51,695 bases of DNA from a virus (IMGVR_UViG_3300048930_000724:1-51695), one strand, 5' to 3'; positions 40,935-50,230 are shown, counted from the first letter of the stretch. The notes: generated from the sequence alone by a model not told the origin. Numbers and translations: made by a program.

Positions 40935-41176
40935 TGGAACCGGGTGAAACCATTGAACTCGGGTCTGTTGTGTACTACGTGGACACTTCCACGCGCGACC
41001 TGCCCATCATCCAGACCACTGTAACCGGGATCGTTTACCGACAGAAGACGGGGAAAACCTTTTGGGATAAGCGAGCCTATCTGCTGGCCACGGGGATCAG
41101 GCTCCCCAAGTCCGACCTGCACTTAATGCTTTCTCGGGCAGTGACTCAAAGGCAGTGGATTTGCAACGGCGTTTGA
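40934..41176 (+). CDS. Small beta-rich protein
   Basis: 80 residues (MEPGETIELGSVVYYVDTST), mostly beta with a VTGIVYRQKTGKTFWD stretch. Unknown; coupled between the membrane peptide and the helicase. Confidence 0.5.
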   Translation: MEPGETIELGSVVYYVDTSTRDLPIIQTTVTGIVYRQKTGKTFWDKRAYLLATGIRLPKSDLHLMLSRAVTQRQWICNGV

Positions 41177-41177
41177 A

Positions 41178-42575
41178 ATGATTTCCGAGACACTCAAGGC
41201 AAAGCTGCGCCCGTGGCAGCACTCCATCCTGGAGGCCAGTCTATCCGGGATGGATACCGGCAATTTCCTCAATGCTTCCGGGCTGGGGAGTGGTAAGAGT
41301 TTTGTGTCCCTCGCCACCACTTACGCCCGGAAGCGCAAACCCATCTTCATCTGTCGCCTGGCGATGAAAGAACGGATGCGGGAGATTGCCGTGAATCACT
41401 TCGGATTTGCTGATGCGGACGTTTGCACCACCAATATCGAGGCGATCCGCACCGGCAAACATTTTCTCGGGTCATGGACCTACGGGGAGGCGCACCCGAA
41501 CACTGGCAAGCGCGAAAAGATTTTCCAATGGAATGTTCCCTCCGATGCGGACGTGATCGTAGATGAAATTCACTCCTGCTCATCCATGACTTCCCAGAAC
41601 AGCATTCTCTTGCGATCCGCGGTGGAGCAAGGCGTTAAGCTGATGGGGTTGTCCGGCACAGCGGCTGATGATCCCAGGAGAATGCGGGCCATTGGCTACA
41701 TGCTGGGCCTGCACAGCGATTACGATTTCTGGGGGTGGATGAGCCTGTACGGTGCCACCGAGGAATCATGGACCTTCGGGTTGAAGCCGGCGTATCTCGA
41801 AACAAGGAAGGGCCGCGAGGAACTAGAGCGCAAGCGCCGTGAAGCCATGGCGAAGATCCACCAGCAGTTAATCAAAGCTGGCCGGATGGTGCGTTTGCGG
41901 ACCAGCGATATACCCGGCTTCCCTAAGTCCTCCGTTCACCCTATGGCAGTCGATTTCAATTCCAAGGAGATGGCTTCCATCCTTGAGGAAATGAAGTTTG
42001 AACTGGCGGAACTGAAACGCAAAGGCACCGGCCGCTCGCAGTTGGAGATTATGATGCGCGCGCGGCAACGTTCCGAATTACTGATGGTGCCCACCCTGGC
42101 GGAGATGATTTCTGACGCGATCGAGGAAGGGAATTCTGTGGCCATGTTCCTGAATTTCACCGCCACCATCCGGGCACTCGGGGAACGGTTGAAGACTAAT
42201 TGCTTTTATACCGGTGAAGAATCGGTCGCGGAACGGCAGCACAATCACGCGCGGTACATGGCGGACAAGGAGCGGGCCATCCTGATTAACTCCGCGGCCG
42301 GATCGGAGTCCATCGGGTTCCAGGATGAGCATGGTAATTACCCGCGGCTGGGGATCGTGGTGCCAGATTTCCGGGCTGTGATGCTCAACCAGATTTTAGG
42401 GAGGTTGCCGCGGGATGGAGCGAAGACCCCGTCCACATACTGGCTGATCTTCCCACGCGGAACAGTCCTGCACCATGCTTACCTGGCCTGCCAAAAGCGG
42501 ACCGAACTGTATGGGGCATTCAACGGGGACATCACCTTCACCGACGACGATTTAACCGCAGGATTACCGATATGA
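41178..42575 (+). CDS. SF2 DNA helicase (SNF2/DEAH-like)
   Basis: 465 residues. Walker A GLGSGKS (35-41), Walker B VDEIH (Asp129-Glu130), motif III SGT (159-161) and a QILGRLPRDG motif VI in the C-terminal RecA lobe identify a superfamily 2 ATPase that translocates on or remodels nucleic acid. Helicases of this sort in phages act in replication, recombination or anti-defence. It overlaps the next gene by ATGA. Confidence 0.85.
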   Translation: MISETLKAKLRPWQHSILEASLSGMDTGNFLNASGLGSGKSFVSLATTYARKRKPIFICRLAMKERMREIAVNHFGFADADVCTTNIEAIRTGKHFLGSWTYGEAHPNTGKREKIFQWNVPSDADVIVDEIHSCSSMTSQNSILLRSAVEQGVKLMGLSGTAADDPRRMRAIGYMLGLHSDYDFWGWMSLYGATEESWTFGLKPAYLETRKGREELERKRREAMAKIHQQLIKAGRMVRLRTSDIPGFPKSSVHPMAVDFNSKEMASILEEMKFELAELKRKGTGRSQLEIMMRARQRSELLMVPTLAEMISDAIEEGNSVAMFLNFTATIRALGERLKTNCFYTGEESVAERQHNHARYMADKERAILINSAAGSESIGFQDEHGNYPRLGIVVPDFRAVMLNQILGRLPRDGAKTPSTYWLIFPRGTVLHHAYLACQKRTELYGAFNGDITFTDDDLTAGLPI

Positions 42576-43075
42576 TTGGCTATTCAGATGAAGGATGGGG
42601 CCAGACCTTTGGCCGAAAGAAACCGGATTTGACCAACCTGAAAACCGGCCAATGGGTGATGTTCTGTGGCCATTGCGGATACACGCACAAACCAGATTGC
42701 ATGATTAAACCGGAATGCCCGGAATGCCGTAGTCGGATGCAACAAATCCACGCACCAGCCAAACCTGACATGCTCCGCGTTTCCATAGAGAACGGCAAAT
42801 ACACCGTCATCCAGGATGGTGCGGGCAGGCTGAAGGCACTGCGTCACGGCGAGGAATGGCGGGATTGCGTGGGTGACAACCTGATCTTTCACCTCGCCCA
42901 TTACGTGGATGATTTGCGGAAACTGGCGGAAGACGCTGTGACCGCCGAGGAATCGCAGTATGTGGATTGGGCCAAGCTGAACAAGGAATCACCCGACCAC
43001 GATCCCAACTACAAAATTGAATACCCGGAAAGCGTGAAGAAACTCCGGGAACGATTGGAGGCTTTGAAGAAATGA
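42572..43075 (+). CDS. Zinc-ribbon protein coupled to the helicase
   Basis: 167 residues with a rubredoxin-like ribbon (CGHCGY...CPECRSRM, about residues 32-55), then a mixed region with GAGRLKALRHGEEWRDCVGD. Coupled by ATGA to both neighbours. It may be a helicase partner or transcription-type zinc factor. Confidence 0.6.
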   Translation: MIGYSDEGWGQTFGRKKPDLTNLKTGQWVMFCGHCGYTHKPDCMIKPECPECRSRMQQIHAPAKPDMLRVSIENGKYTVIQDGAGRLKALRHGEEWRDCVGDNLIFHLAHYVDDLRKLAEDAVTAEESQYVDWAKLNKESPDHDPNYKIEYPESVKKLRERLEALKK

Positions 43076-43263
43076 ACTACTACATCTGGTCCATGGAGCA
43101 TGGGGCGTATTGGCGCCCGAACGGCAACGGCTACACCACTGATCGGTCCCAGGCTGGCATCTACACCGAAGCAGAAGCCATCGACTATTGCGAGCGCGCC
43201 AATCAATTCGTCGAGGAAGGCCAGCCCCATGAGGCCATGATCCCCGTCACCTGCTGGAAGTGA
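43072..43263 (+). CDS. Phage YYIWS-type small protein
   Basis: 63 residues; YYIWSMEHGAYWRPNGNGYT is a pattern seen in many phage proteins (IWS-EH-A-WRPN-GYT), followed by AIDYCERAN. Function unknown. Confidence 0.65.
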   Translation: MNYYIWSMEHGAYWRPNGNGYTTDRSQAGIYTEAEAIDYCERANQFVEEGQPHEAMIPVTCWK

Positions 43264-43264
43264 T

Positions 43265-43747
43265 ATGAGCCATCACCTGGTCAAGATTAAGTGGTCCAAG
43301 AAGTTTGTCGGGTCCGATCTGCAGGACTGTGATCGGGACAATGCCCCCCTGGAATCACTTGAGGAAGCGCAGCAACGCGCCCAGGAACGGTTCGGGAAGG
43401 ATTGGCCGAAGTCAGCCGAGGTCATCAAAGCCACGCCATCGGACTGGTGCAGGCACATTGCCCGCAAACCCCGGGAGATGACCAACAAACGGAGAAGGCA
43501 TCTGGAACGGTTGCACGCGGATCGGTACCCGCTCCGGCGCTACACATGGCAGGAGAACGGGCAGGTGTATTACATCTTTTCCCGGGCCGCCCAGAAGTCC
43601 GAGGAAATGCTGGCCAAGGCCGGCGTCAAAGTGAACTGGCGCACCTTCATGCGACGCGCCAAACCCATCGGCAAATTTCCTTTCCGCACAGAGAACGAAC
43701 CCGGTGTCTGGGTGAAACGCGGAAAGGATTGGAGAAAAATTGTATGA
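43265..43747 (+). CDS. Basic unknown protein
   Basis: 160 residues, rich in Arg, Lys and Trp (RKPREMTNKRRRHLERLHAD). Likely binds nucleic acid by charge. No family recognised. Confidence 0.55.
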   Translation: MSHHLVKIKWSKKFVGSDLQDCDRDNAPLESLEEAQQRAQERFGKDWPKSAEVIKATPSDWCRHIARKPREMTNKRRRHLERLHADRYPLRRYTWQENGQVYYIFSRAAQKSEEMLAKAGVKVNWRTFMRRAKPIGKFPFRTENEPGVWVKRGKDWRKIV

Positions 43748-43992
43748 ACGGAAACGAACCAGCATTCCCAAGTGGCCCTGAAGATAAACCAGCACTAACC
43801 AAGCGTGAATACGCTGCCATACAGATTGCAACAGGACTCGCTCAAGGGATGTTCACTGAATCAGGAATGAGAGTGATCCAGACTTTTATGGACATGGGCA
43901 ATGTCAAAGATGCGGGTGACTGCATAACCAATATGGCTGTCAACCTTTCGGGACAACTGATGGAGAAACTTGCGAAAGGAGAATCCAAGTGA
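43744..43992 (+). CDS. Small phage protein with LTKREYAA motif
   Basis: 82 residues from the ATG at 43744 (ATGA overlap). ALTKREYAAIQIATGLAQG is typical of a common prophage small-protein family of unknown function. Ends in a GTGA overlap with the first glycosyltransferase. Confidence 0.65.
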   Translation: MNGNEPAFPSGPEDKPALTKREYAAIQIATGLAQGMFTESGMRVIQTFMDMGNVKDAGDCITNMAVNLSGQLMEKLAKGESK

Positions 43993-44855
43993 AGTGCGCG
44001 ATTGTCGGATACGTTCCGCCCCCGTCCTTCCGCGGGGCCAATGCGTTCATCAAGAACATCATGAAGTTCCATCCGGTCAATGACCTGGTGCTGTTCTCGG
44101 ATCATCACGATTACGGGTTCACCCGCATCTTCAACCCCGAGAAAGTGGTGGGGATCGAGAAGAACCCGCGCTGCGGCATCTCCAACGCCGTGTTCATCAC
44201 CGGCCTGCGACTGGCGGTGAAGAAAGGTTACACTCACATGCTGTACCTCGAGGCGGATTGCCGGGTGGGCGTGAAGAATTGGGATGAAATCATGTTCGAG
44301 GAATACTTTTCCTTCACGTTTCCCAAGGTGGCCGCCGGTTCCCTCGTGGCGCACTCCTGCACCAATGGCGGGTTCGAGTTCTACAAGCGGTTTACCGCGT
44401 TCCTGCATAGCCACAGCAAGAGCAAGCATGTCATCCCGCTCTACGGTATCCCAGTCATGGCGGGCGTGGCCATGGGTGAATTCAGCAAGGACATCCCGCA
44501 AGTGGTCCTGCCCGGGGACGCGCGCCTGCGTTACAAGCCATCGGTCTATCCAAACGGCGCCCTCGGGATTTACGATGTGAACTGGCTGTGTGAACTGTTC
44601 GGGATCAAACCGGACGGGGACTTCAAGGAAGGCGTGGATATGGTCCAGCACGTCCAGAACAGCGCCTGGGACCACATGATCGGCGCGCATCTGTATGACC
44701 GGTTCGGGGACCAGGTGTTCGACATGGTGGGGCACCTGGACTCTGTCTTCAGTTCATACGGTGACACAGTCACCACCGAAGCCCAGCGTTTACAGATGCT
44801 GCGGGACGGTGACTGCACAGCCATCCATCAGGTGAAGTCGGAAGCCCTTCCATGA
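43989..44855 (+). CDS. GT-A-type glycosyltransferase-like protein
   Basis: 288 residues, GTG start. It opens MKCAIVGYVPPPSFRGANAF and has HMLYLEADCRV (about residues 83-93), an acidic motif in the place of the DxD that binds the metal and sugar nucleotide in GT-A enzymes. The rest is alpha/beta with a WDHMIGAHLYDRFG segment. It would transfer a sugar to DNA, a virion protein or a host glycan. Substrate unknown. Confidence 0.65.
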   Translation: MKCAIVGYVPPPSFRGANAFIKNIMKFHPVNDLVLFSDHHDYGFTRIFNPEKVVGIEKNPRCGISNAVFITGLRLAVKKGYTHMLYLEADCRVGVKNWDEIMFEEYFSFTFPKVAAGSLVAHSCTNGGFEFYKRFTAFLHSHSKSKHVIPLYGIPVMAGVAMGEFSKDIPQVVLPGDARLRYKPSVYPNGALGIYDVNWLCELFGIKPDGDFKEGVDMVQHVQNSAWDHMIGAHLYDRFGDQVFDMVGHLDSVFSSYGDTVTTEAQRLQMLRDGDCTAIHQVKSEALP

Positions 44856-45142
44856 GTTGCCAATGTTATTACTGTGCCGGCGGAACTTATTCCGAAGATG
44901 TTTGGGAGGGAGATTACCGATGCGCAAGGTGTGGCCATATCGTCTGGCACTCAGATTGTTGGGGCGGGTGTGATGATGGTTACTTTGATGCATACGAGGA
45001 AGACCCGATTTACTATCAACCGGGAGAAATGCGTCCATGCCATGCCTGCGGTGGGGCAGGCATAATTCGTTTTTGCCCCGCCTGCGAAAAGCAAGCTGAA
45101 GATATTTACGAAGCGCAATTAGCAACCAGAACCTTCTGTTGA
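44852..45142 (+). CDS. Multi-ribbon zinc protein
   Basis: 96 residues with many Cys: CQCYYCAGG, YRCARCGH, CHACGGAG (a DnaJ-like CxxCxGxG half) and FCPACEK. Likely binds two or three zinc ions. Function unknown. It sits between a glycosyltransferase and the recombinase. Confidence 0.65.
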   Translation: MSCQCYYCAGGTYSEDVWEGDYRCARCGHIVWHSDCWGGCDDGYFDAYEEDPIYYQPGEMRPCHACGGAGIIRFCPACEKQAEDIYEAQLATRTFC

Positions 45143-45143
45143 A

Positions 45144-45995
45144 ATGATCTACCTTTACCTTGATGAAATTAAGGGGGTGCTTTCGGAGAGCACCGTCGAG
45201 CAGTACACCGAACGGTTGCGCCGATTCGATTACTGGATGACCGCCAATGCCCGCCGCGATTACAACCGGGAAACGGTGGTCGAGTTCATCAAGCACATGC
45301 AGCGGAAGGAAGTCGGCAAAGCCTCCATCGCCCTGCACAAAGCCGCGGTGTCCGCGTTCTATTCCTGGCTGGTGGAGAACGGGAAGATCAAATCCAACCC
45401 CGTCAAGAACCTGCGCATGGGGCGTTACCGCTCCCAGAAGAAGCAGGACGATTGCCCGATCACCAAAGAGGAATACGAGAAGATCAAAGCGGCCTGCCGG
45501 CAGAGCAAGATACGATTCGATTTCTGGGAAGGGGCCACCATCATCGGCTGGAACACCGGCCTGCGACTCGGGGACATTGCCTGCATGGAATGGCAGAGCA
45601 TCAGCCTGGCCTACGGCAAGATCGAACTCGAGCCGAACAAGACCAAGCGATTGCAGAAGCGAGTCGAGATCCCGATCGCGCCAGAACTGAACCGCTGGTT
45701 GCAGATGAACTACCCGCTCCGGATCGATGACAAGTTGTTCCCGGCCATGTATGCGGAATACGCGGAGAACGGCGCCAAGCATCTCAGCCAGCAATTCACC
45801 CGCATCTGCGAGAAAGCGGGGGTGGAAGGGAAAACATTCCATCTGTTGCGGCACTCACTGGTGACGCGGTTACTGAGCAATGGCGTGCCCGCATCGATCG
45901 TGTCCGGGATCACCGGCCAGACATTGCCCGTGATCGACCGCTACAATCACCCCAGCTTTTCGGACAAAGCCAAAGCCATGATGCACCTGGTATGA
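45144..45995 (+). CDS. Tyrosine recombinase (integrase-like)
   Basis: 283 residues. The N-terminal SAM-like domain (about 1-90) is followed by the catalytic domain with Arg141 (NTGLRLGD), a KTKR lysine, His233-x-x-Arg236 with His237 (HLLRH) and nucleophile Tyr267 (DRYNHP). The usual His before the Tyr is Gln (GQ, about 259), tolerated in some members. It could integrate the phage, resolve dimers or invert DNA. It is embedded in an operon and no attP-like repeat pair is seen next to it. ATG overlap with the next gene. Confidence 0.9.
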   Translation: MIYLYLDEIKGVLSESTVEQYTERLRRFDYWMTANARRDYNRETVVEFIKHMQRKEVGKASIALHKAAVSAFYSWLVENGKIKSNPVKNLRMGRYRSQKKQDDCPITKEEYEKIKAACRQSKIRFDFWEGATIIGWNTGLRLGDIACMEWQSISLAYGKIELEPNKTKRLQKRVEIPIAPELNRWLQMNYPLRIDDKLFPAMYAEYAENGAKHLSQQFTRICEKAGVEGKTFHLLRHSLVTRLLSNGVPASIVSGITGQTLPVIDRYNHPSFSDKAKAMMHLV

Positions 45996-46228
45996 ACATT
46001 GAGGAAACAGCATTGGCCGAGATGTATATCGCCACCACTATCCGGACGATGAAGGATTCGATGGAGAAGGGTGTGCCGCACGACGAAATTATCCGGCGCT
46101 ACAAGAAGTCCATCATGGAATCAGTGGAAGAATGCAGCAACCCGGAGAACGCCAGTGATTATCTAGGCACGATTCTGTCCCGGACGATGTATCACCTGGC
46201 CAACATGCAAACCAATAGCACCAACTGA
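45992..46228 (+). CDS. Small helical protein
   Basis: 78 residues, all helical and charged (MNIEETALAEMYIATTIRTM), ATGA-coupled to the recombinase. It could be a recombination directionality factor by position, but it shows no HTH. Confidence 0.5.
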   Translation: MNIEETALAEMYIATTIRTMKDSMEKGVPHDEIIRRYKKSIMESVEECSNPENASDYLGTILSRTMYHLANMQTNSTN

Positions 46229-46230
46229 TT

Positions 46231-46341
46231 ATGCTCAAGAAGATCATCCTGGCTCTGTCCGTGCCCGTCGCGGTCCTGCTCTTAATCGTGCTGGCGGTGA
46301 TCGGTGCGGAAATCTACCTGACTATTCTGTTTGGATTTTAA
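46231..46341 (+). CDS. Tiny membrane peptide (36 residues)
   Basis: MLKK then one hydrophobic helix (LLLIVLAVIGAEIYLTILF). Tightly packed between genes, 2 bp after one stop and 2 bp before the next ATG. A plausible small membrane protein. Confidence 0.5.
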   Translation: MLKKIILALSVPVAVLLLIVLAVIGAEIYLTILFGF

Positions 46342-46343
46342 TT

Positions 46344-46988
46344 ATGGCAAAACCTAAGCCCGTATATACCTATCACGAACCGCTTCCCGAATCGAACCCG
46401 GACCATGCCACCCGCTTGCTGCTGCTGTGGAAAGCGAACTGGTCCAGCCGGGGTTACGATCCCATCGTCCTGAACGAATGGCACGCGCGGAAGCACGAGC
46501 TATTCGAGTTCCTGGATAAGAAAGTCCGGCAACTGCCCACCATCAACCTGTTCGCCTACGAATACGCCTGCTGGATGCGTTGGCTGGCCATGGCGACCAT
46601 CGGGGGCGGGATCATGACGGATGCGGACGTGATGATTTATGGGGACGTGGATGAATTCACCCGTGCCGGCCAGAAGACCACGCTGACCTCCCTGCAGGGG
46701 CATGTGCCGTGCTGCGTGTTCGGATCGAAAGCCGCCTATGAATCAGTGGTGAAGCAGATGATCGAATACACGGTCACCGAGAAGGACATCGAGGAAGGCC
46801 AACAGGTGCCGCATGTCAGCGATATGTATATGTTCTACCGGGGCGGGATCAAGTTCACCTCCCGGGACATCGTGAAGAACCATGGGGACGAAGGCTGGGA
46901 ACAAGCCCCACTGGTGCACTACGCCAACAGTTCCATGCGCAGCCGCCAGCCCAGGCACGAATGGATCCCCAAACTCCGCAGCTTTTAA
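46344..46988 (+). CDS. Glycosyltransferase with sugar-binding DxD motif
   Basis: 214 residues. YACWMRWLAMATIGGGIMTD followed by ADVMIYG carries the DxD (DAD) of the Gly_transf_sug/Och1-like family, preceded by the expected R-W helix. Short for the family but with intact core. Likely transfers a hexose in the cytoplasm. Neighbouring glycosyltransferases suggest a stepwise pathway. Confidence 0.8.
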   Translation: MAKPKPVYTYHEPLPESNPDHATRLLLLWKANWSSRGYDPIVLNEWHARKHELFEFLDKKVRQLPTINLFAYEYACWMRWLAMATIGGGIMTDADVMIYGDVDEFTRAGQKTTLTSLQGHVPCCVFGSKAAYESVVKQMIEYTVTEKDIEEGQQVPHVSDMYMFYRGGIKFTSRDIVKNHGDEGWEQAPLVHYANSSMRSRQPRHEWIPKLRSF

Positions 46989-46992
46989 TCAA

Positions 46993-47724
46993 ATGAAAAC
47001 ACTCATCACTATCATGGCGCACCGGGAGGCGCAGGAAATATTCACCCGCCATTTCCCGGTCTGGTGGGACCTAGGGCACGACCTGATGATTGCCTGCCCA
47101 GCCCAGCAATCAGTGGCCCTCCCGGAAATCCGCCGGCATGGGCGCCACATCCAAACCCTCGAGGTGGGGAAGGCGGAACATCATGGGTTCCAGTCTATCG
47201 TCCGGTTCCGGACCATTCTGGAAATCATGAACGGCCAGGGCTACGACCGCTACGCCTTCTTCGAGTATGACGCGCTCTGCCTCGGTCATGACCTGCCGGA
47301 ATTCAAAGGGGACGTGGCTGGTAATGTCTTCCGGGACAACAGCCCGGACCGCGGGTTCGAAGGGACGATGTTCTCCCACCCACCGCTGGTGTTCACCGCG
47401 GCCGGACTGGCGAAGATCGTGGAGGTCATGACCCAACTGCCATTGAGCGCGGAGAAGTCCGTGTGGGATCGTTGGTTCGGCTTGGCGGTGGAGAAGTCCG
47501 GGCTCGCCATCCACAACTTCCTTGAGCATGAGCAGGGGTTCAGCGCGAACACCATTGAGAAGAATCAACTCGATCAACTGTTCCGCTCGATCCGCGGCGG
47601 GGTGAGCATGGTACATGGAGTGAAGTCACCGGAATGCTTCCAGGTGTGCATGGCCGCCCGGGCATTGCAACGATCGGTGGAGCACGTCAAATCCAATCAC
47701 GGCAAGATTATCTGGGAGGAGTAA
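46993..47724 (+). CDS. Glycosyltransferase-like protein
   Basis: 243 residues from the ATG at 46993 (TCAAATGAAAAC). FFEYDALCLG (about residue 85) is an acidic motif in GT-A position, and the N-terminal TIMAHREAQEIFTRHFPVWW resembles nucleotide-sugar enzymes of phages. It contains HGVKSPECFQ near the C-terminus. Family assignment is by context and motif only. Confidence 0.6.
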   Translation: MKTLITIMAHREAQEIFTRHFPVWWDLGHDLMIACPAQQSVALPEIRRHGRHIQTLEVGKAEHHGFQSIVRFRTILEIMNGQGYDRYAFFEYDALCLGHDLPEFKGDVAGNVFRDNSPDRGFEGTMFSHPPLVFTAAGLAKIVEVMTQLPLSAEKSVWDRWFGLAVEKSGLAIHNFLEHEQGFSANTIEKNQLDQLFRSIRGGVSMVHGVKSPECFQVCMAARALQRSVEHVKSNHGKIIWEE

Positions 47725-47727
47725 GCG

Positions 47728-48600
47728 ATGGACCTGAGAGGAAAACCAATGGCGGTCATTCACAAGGCACGCAAACATCTGCGAAGAGAGAACGCAAAGC
47801 ATACGGATGAATTCGTTCCTATCCCGAAGTTTGTGTGGCCAACCAATTTTGATCCCCGCAATTGTGGATTCACTGCCATTCCTTTGGGGAAAATAATGAA
47901 GAACGTCATCAGCTTCTCGTTGTGGGGCGATTCTCCCCGGTATTGCCGCGGGGCGGTCATCAACGCCATCCGGGCCAAACAATTCTATCCGGATTGGGTG
48001 GTTCGGTTTTACATCGACTTCAACACTGTGCCCACCACCACCTGCCTGGAACTGTCCATCCTCGGGTGCGAACTGTTCCCCATGGTGAAAGGGATTCCAT
48101 TCATGATGAACCGGTTCCTGGCGGGCGACGATCCCGATGTGGGGCGGTTTATATCCCGCGACACCGACTCCAGGATTGGCCCAGAGGAAGCCGCGGCCGT
48201 CCGGGAATGGATCAGTGACGACACCATCCTGCACACCTGCAGGGCCCATCCAGCGCACGCCAGGCCGATCAACGGCGGGATGTTTGGATTGATGACCAAG
48301 CGGGACAATTGGCAGGCGCCCAACATGGCCGCCTTGATCAAAGACTTCCTTGCGGTGAACCGGGTGGACCCGAACGGTTACTCGGTCGACCAGTCCTTCC
48401 TTGGGGTCAGCGTCTGGAGTTGGGTGCGGAAGTCCGCCACCCAGCACGATGCCGTGAGTCGGGACGCATACCCGGGATCGAAACCTTTCCCCGTGAAATG
48501 GCCATGGCCGCGTTTCATGGGCGAAGTTTTTCTGTTTGACGAACAGGGGAACGAATACCCGCGGCCAGGAGACTACGAAGCAATCAAGCAAGAACAATAA
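47728..48600 (+). CDS. Glycosyltransferase-like protein
   Basis: 290 residues; an internal ATG at 47896 (MKNVISFSLWGDSPRYCRGA) may be the true start, because family-like sequence begins there. It has YPDWVVRFYID, RFLAGDDPDVGRFISRDTDS (the DTDS acidic motif) and HPAHARPINGGMFG, a pattern I recognise from a family of capsule/LPS-type transferases. Likely adds sugar to a surface or virion glycan. Confidence 0.72.
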   Translation: MDLRGKPMAVIHKARKHLRRENAKHTDEFVPIPKFVWPTNFDPRNCGFTAIPLGKIMKNVISFSLWGDSPRYCRGAVINAIRAKQFYPDWVVRFYIDFNTVPTTTCLELSILGCELFPMVKGIPFMMNRFLAGDDPDVGRFISRDTDSRIGPEEAAAVREWISDDTILHTCRAHPAHARPINGGMFGLMTKRDNWQAPNMAALIKDFLAVNRVDPNGYSVDQSFLGVSVWSWVRKSATQHDAVSRDAYPGSKPFPVKWPWPRFMGEVFLFDEQGNEYPRPGDYEAIKQEQ

Positions 48601-48612
48601 AACTCAAGCCCT

Positions 48613-49629
48613 ATGAAAGTTAAGACGATCAACAAAACCATCAATAAGAAGTTCGATGAATGGCTCGCCAGTATCACCGATGAGAATGTCCGTAAACTGG
48701 TGGAGAAAGGTTCCATCCTGACCGGCGGTTCCATTGCGTCCATGCTGCTGCGCGAACCGGTGAACGACTTCGACTTCTACTTCAAGGATCTCGATACAAC
48801 CAAAGCGGTGGCCGAATACTACGTTGCCAAGTTCAAGGAGAACCCGCCGCCTACCATGAAGTTCCCGGACGGAAAGGAAGTTGAGATGGGCGTGAAGGTT
48901 ATCAGTAATTCGCATAGTTATGAAGATATTATTACCGGTGGAGCATCTGCCCCTCCGCGCGTCCGCATCTTCATCAGGTCTGCCGGTGTGGCCGGTGAAG
49001 CCACCAATGACCAGGAACTGAATGGAGAAGAAGGGGACAGCCGGGAAACCGGCGAGAACGAGCACCCGTATCAATATTTCGAGCAACAGGCGCCGGAAGC
49101 CGCTGAGGAGTATGTCGACCAGGTGATGGCATCCAAGCAGGAAAAACCGAAGGAGAAGTACGATTACCGTCCCATCTTCCTGACGGACAACGCCATCAGT
49201 TTGAACGGGGACATTCAGCTTGTGATCCGTTTCTACGGCAAGCCGGAGGAGATACACGAGAACTACGATTACGTACACGCCACCAATTACTGGACGTCCT
49301 GGGACCGGCAAGTGACGCTCCGCACAGAAGCGCTCGAGTGTTTGCTGACCAAGGAACTCCGTTACATCGGCTCGAAGTATCCCATCTGCTCACTGGTGCG
49401 TGCCCGCAAGTTCATTCAGCGCGACTGGACCATCAACGCCGGCCAGTTCCTGAAGATTTCCATGCAGATCAGCGAGTTGAACCTGAAGGATTATGAAGTC
49501 CTGAAGGAACAGCTTGTCGGCATGGATGTGGCCTACTTCATGCAGGTTCTTTCTGCCCTCAAGGAGGAGGATCCGGAGAAGATCAATGCCGCCTACCTCA
49601 CTGAAATCATTGACCGCATCTTTGGCTGA
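48613..49629 (+). CDS. Nucleotidyltransferase-like phage protein
   Basis: 338 residues. Near the N-terminus LTGGSIASMLLREPVNDFDF shows the GGS and DxD elements of the polymerase-beta nucleotidyltransferase fold (CCA-adding or poly(A)-type), which would transfer a nucleotide to RNA, protein or a small molecule. After an acidic insertion (about 130-180), the C-terminal part (FLTDNAISLNGDIQLVIRFY, HATNYWTSWD) matches a widespread phage family of unknown role. Start context CCCTATGAAAG. Confidence 0.7.
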   Translation: MKVKTINKTINKKFDEWLASITDENVRKLVEKGSILTGGSIASMLLREPVNDFDFYFKDLDTTKAVAEYYVAKFKENPPPTMKFPDGKEVEMGVKVISNSHSYEDIITGGASAPPRVRIFIRSAGVAGEATNDQELNGEEGDSRETGENEHPYQYFEQQAPEAAEEYVDQVMASKQEKPKEKYDYRPIFLTDNAISLNGDIQLVIRFYGKPEEIHENYDYVHATNYWTSWDRQVTLRTEALECLLTKELRYIGSKYPICSLVRARKFIQRDWTINAGQFLKISMQISELNLKDYEVLKEQLVGMDVAYFMQVLSALKEEDPEKINAAYLTEIIDRIFG

Positions 49630-49630
49630 T

Positions 49631-50230
49631 ATGATCACACAAGGACAAATCACCCTGGACACACCGATGGGTCGGTTCCTAAAGGAGCAAGCCATTCACG
49701 CGGAAACCATCGTCGAGATTGGCACTGGTTCCGGACTTGGCTCCACCCGCTGTCTAGCGGAAGGGATGAAGTGCTACGCATCACTGCATACCTACGAGGC
49801 AGACCCGGGCCAGATTGACGTGGCGCAAAAGAACATCATCCCGTGGAACTCCAAAGGGCAGTATCGGATTGTGTTTCACAACACCATCTTTCACCGATCC
49901 ATCCTGCCCTACTATCACCCGCTCCCGTCCCCGCAAGTGCGGGAGCTCTGGGACCGGGAGTATCTCATTTCACAGAAGGGACACCTCGACATTCCGCTCC
50001 ACAAGATTGATCTCCTACTCCTGGATGGCGGGGAATTCACTTCGCTCGGGGATTTTCTCCTGTTGTGGCACCGCGCGCGGGTGATCGTGATCGATGACTG
50101 CAACGAGAAGAAAGCGGTCAAGAACCGGGATGCGTTCCGCACCATGAACGAGAGCAAAGATCAATTCGAACCGCTCCGGATTGAACTGGAAGAACGCAAC
50201 GGGTGGGCGGCATTCAAAAGAAAGGACTGA
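49631..50230 (+). CDS. SAM-dependent methyltransferase
   Basis: 199 residues from the ATG at 49631. Rossmann motif I is VEIGTGSGLGSTRCLAEG (about 24-41), followed by TYEADPGQIDVAQKN for motif II and LLLLDGG for motif III. No DNA-methylase TSPPY motif, so it is a small-molecule or sugar/protein methyltransferase. Its place among glycosyltransferases suggests it methylates a sugar. Confidence 0.78.
   Translation: MITQGQITLDTPMGRFLKEQAIHAETIVEIGTGSGLGSTRCLAEGMKCYASLHTYEADPGQIDVAQKNIIPWNSKGQYRIVFHNTIFHRSILPYYHPLPSPQVRELWDREYLISQKGHLDIPLHKIDLLLLDGGEFTSLGDFLLLWHRARVIVIDDCNEKKAVKNRDAFRTMNESKDQFEPLRIELEERNGWAAFKRKD

Noticed and set aside
44790-45854. A 354-codon minus-strand frame
   Set aside because: Lies opposite the zinc protein and the recombinase, both with recognisable motifs.
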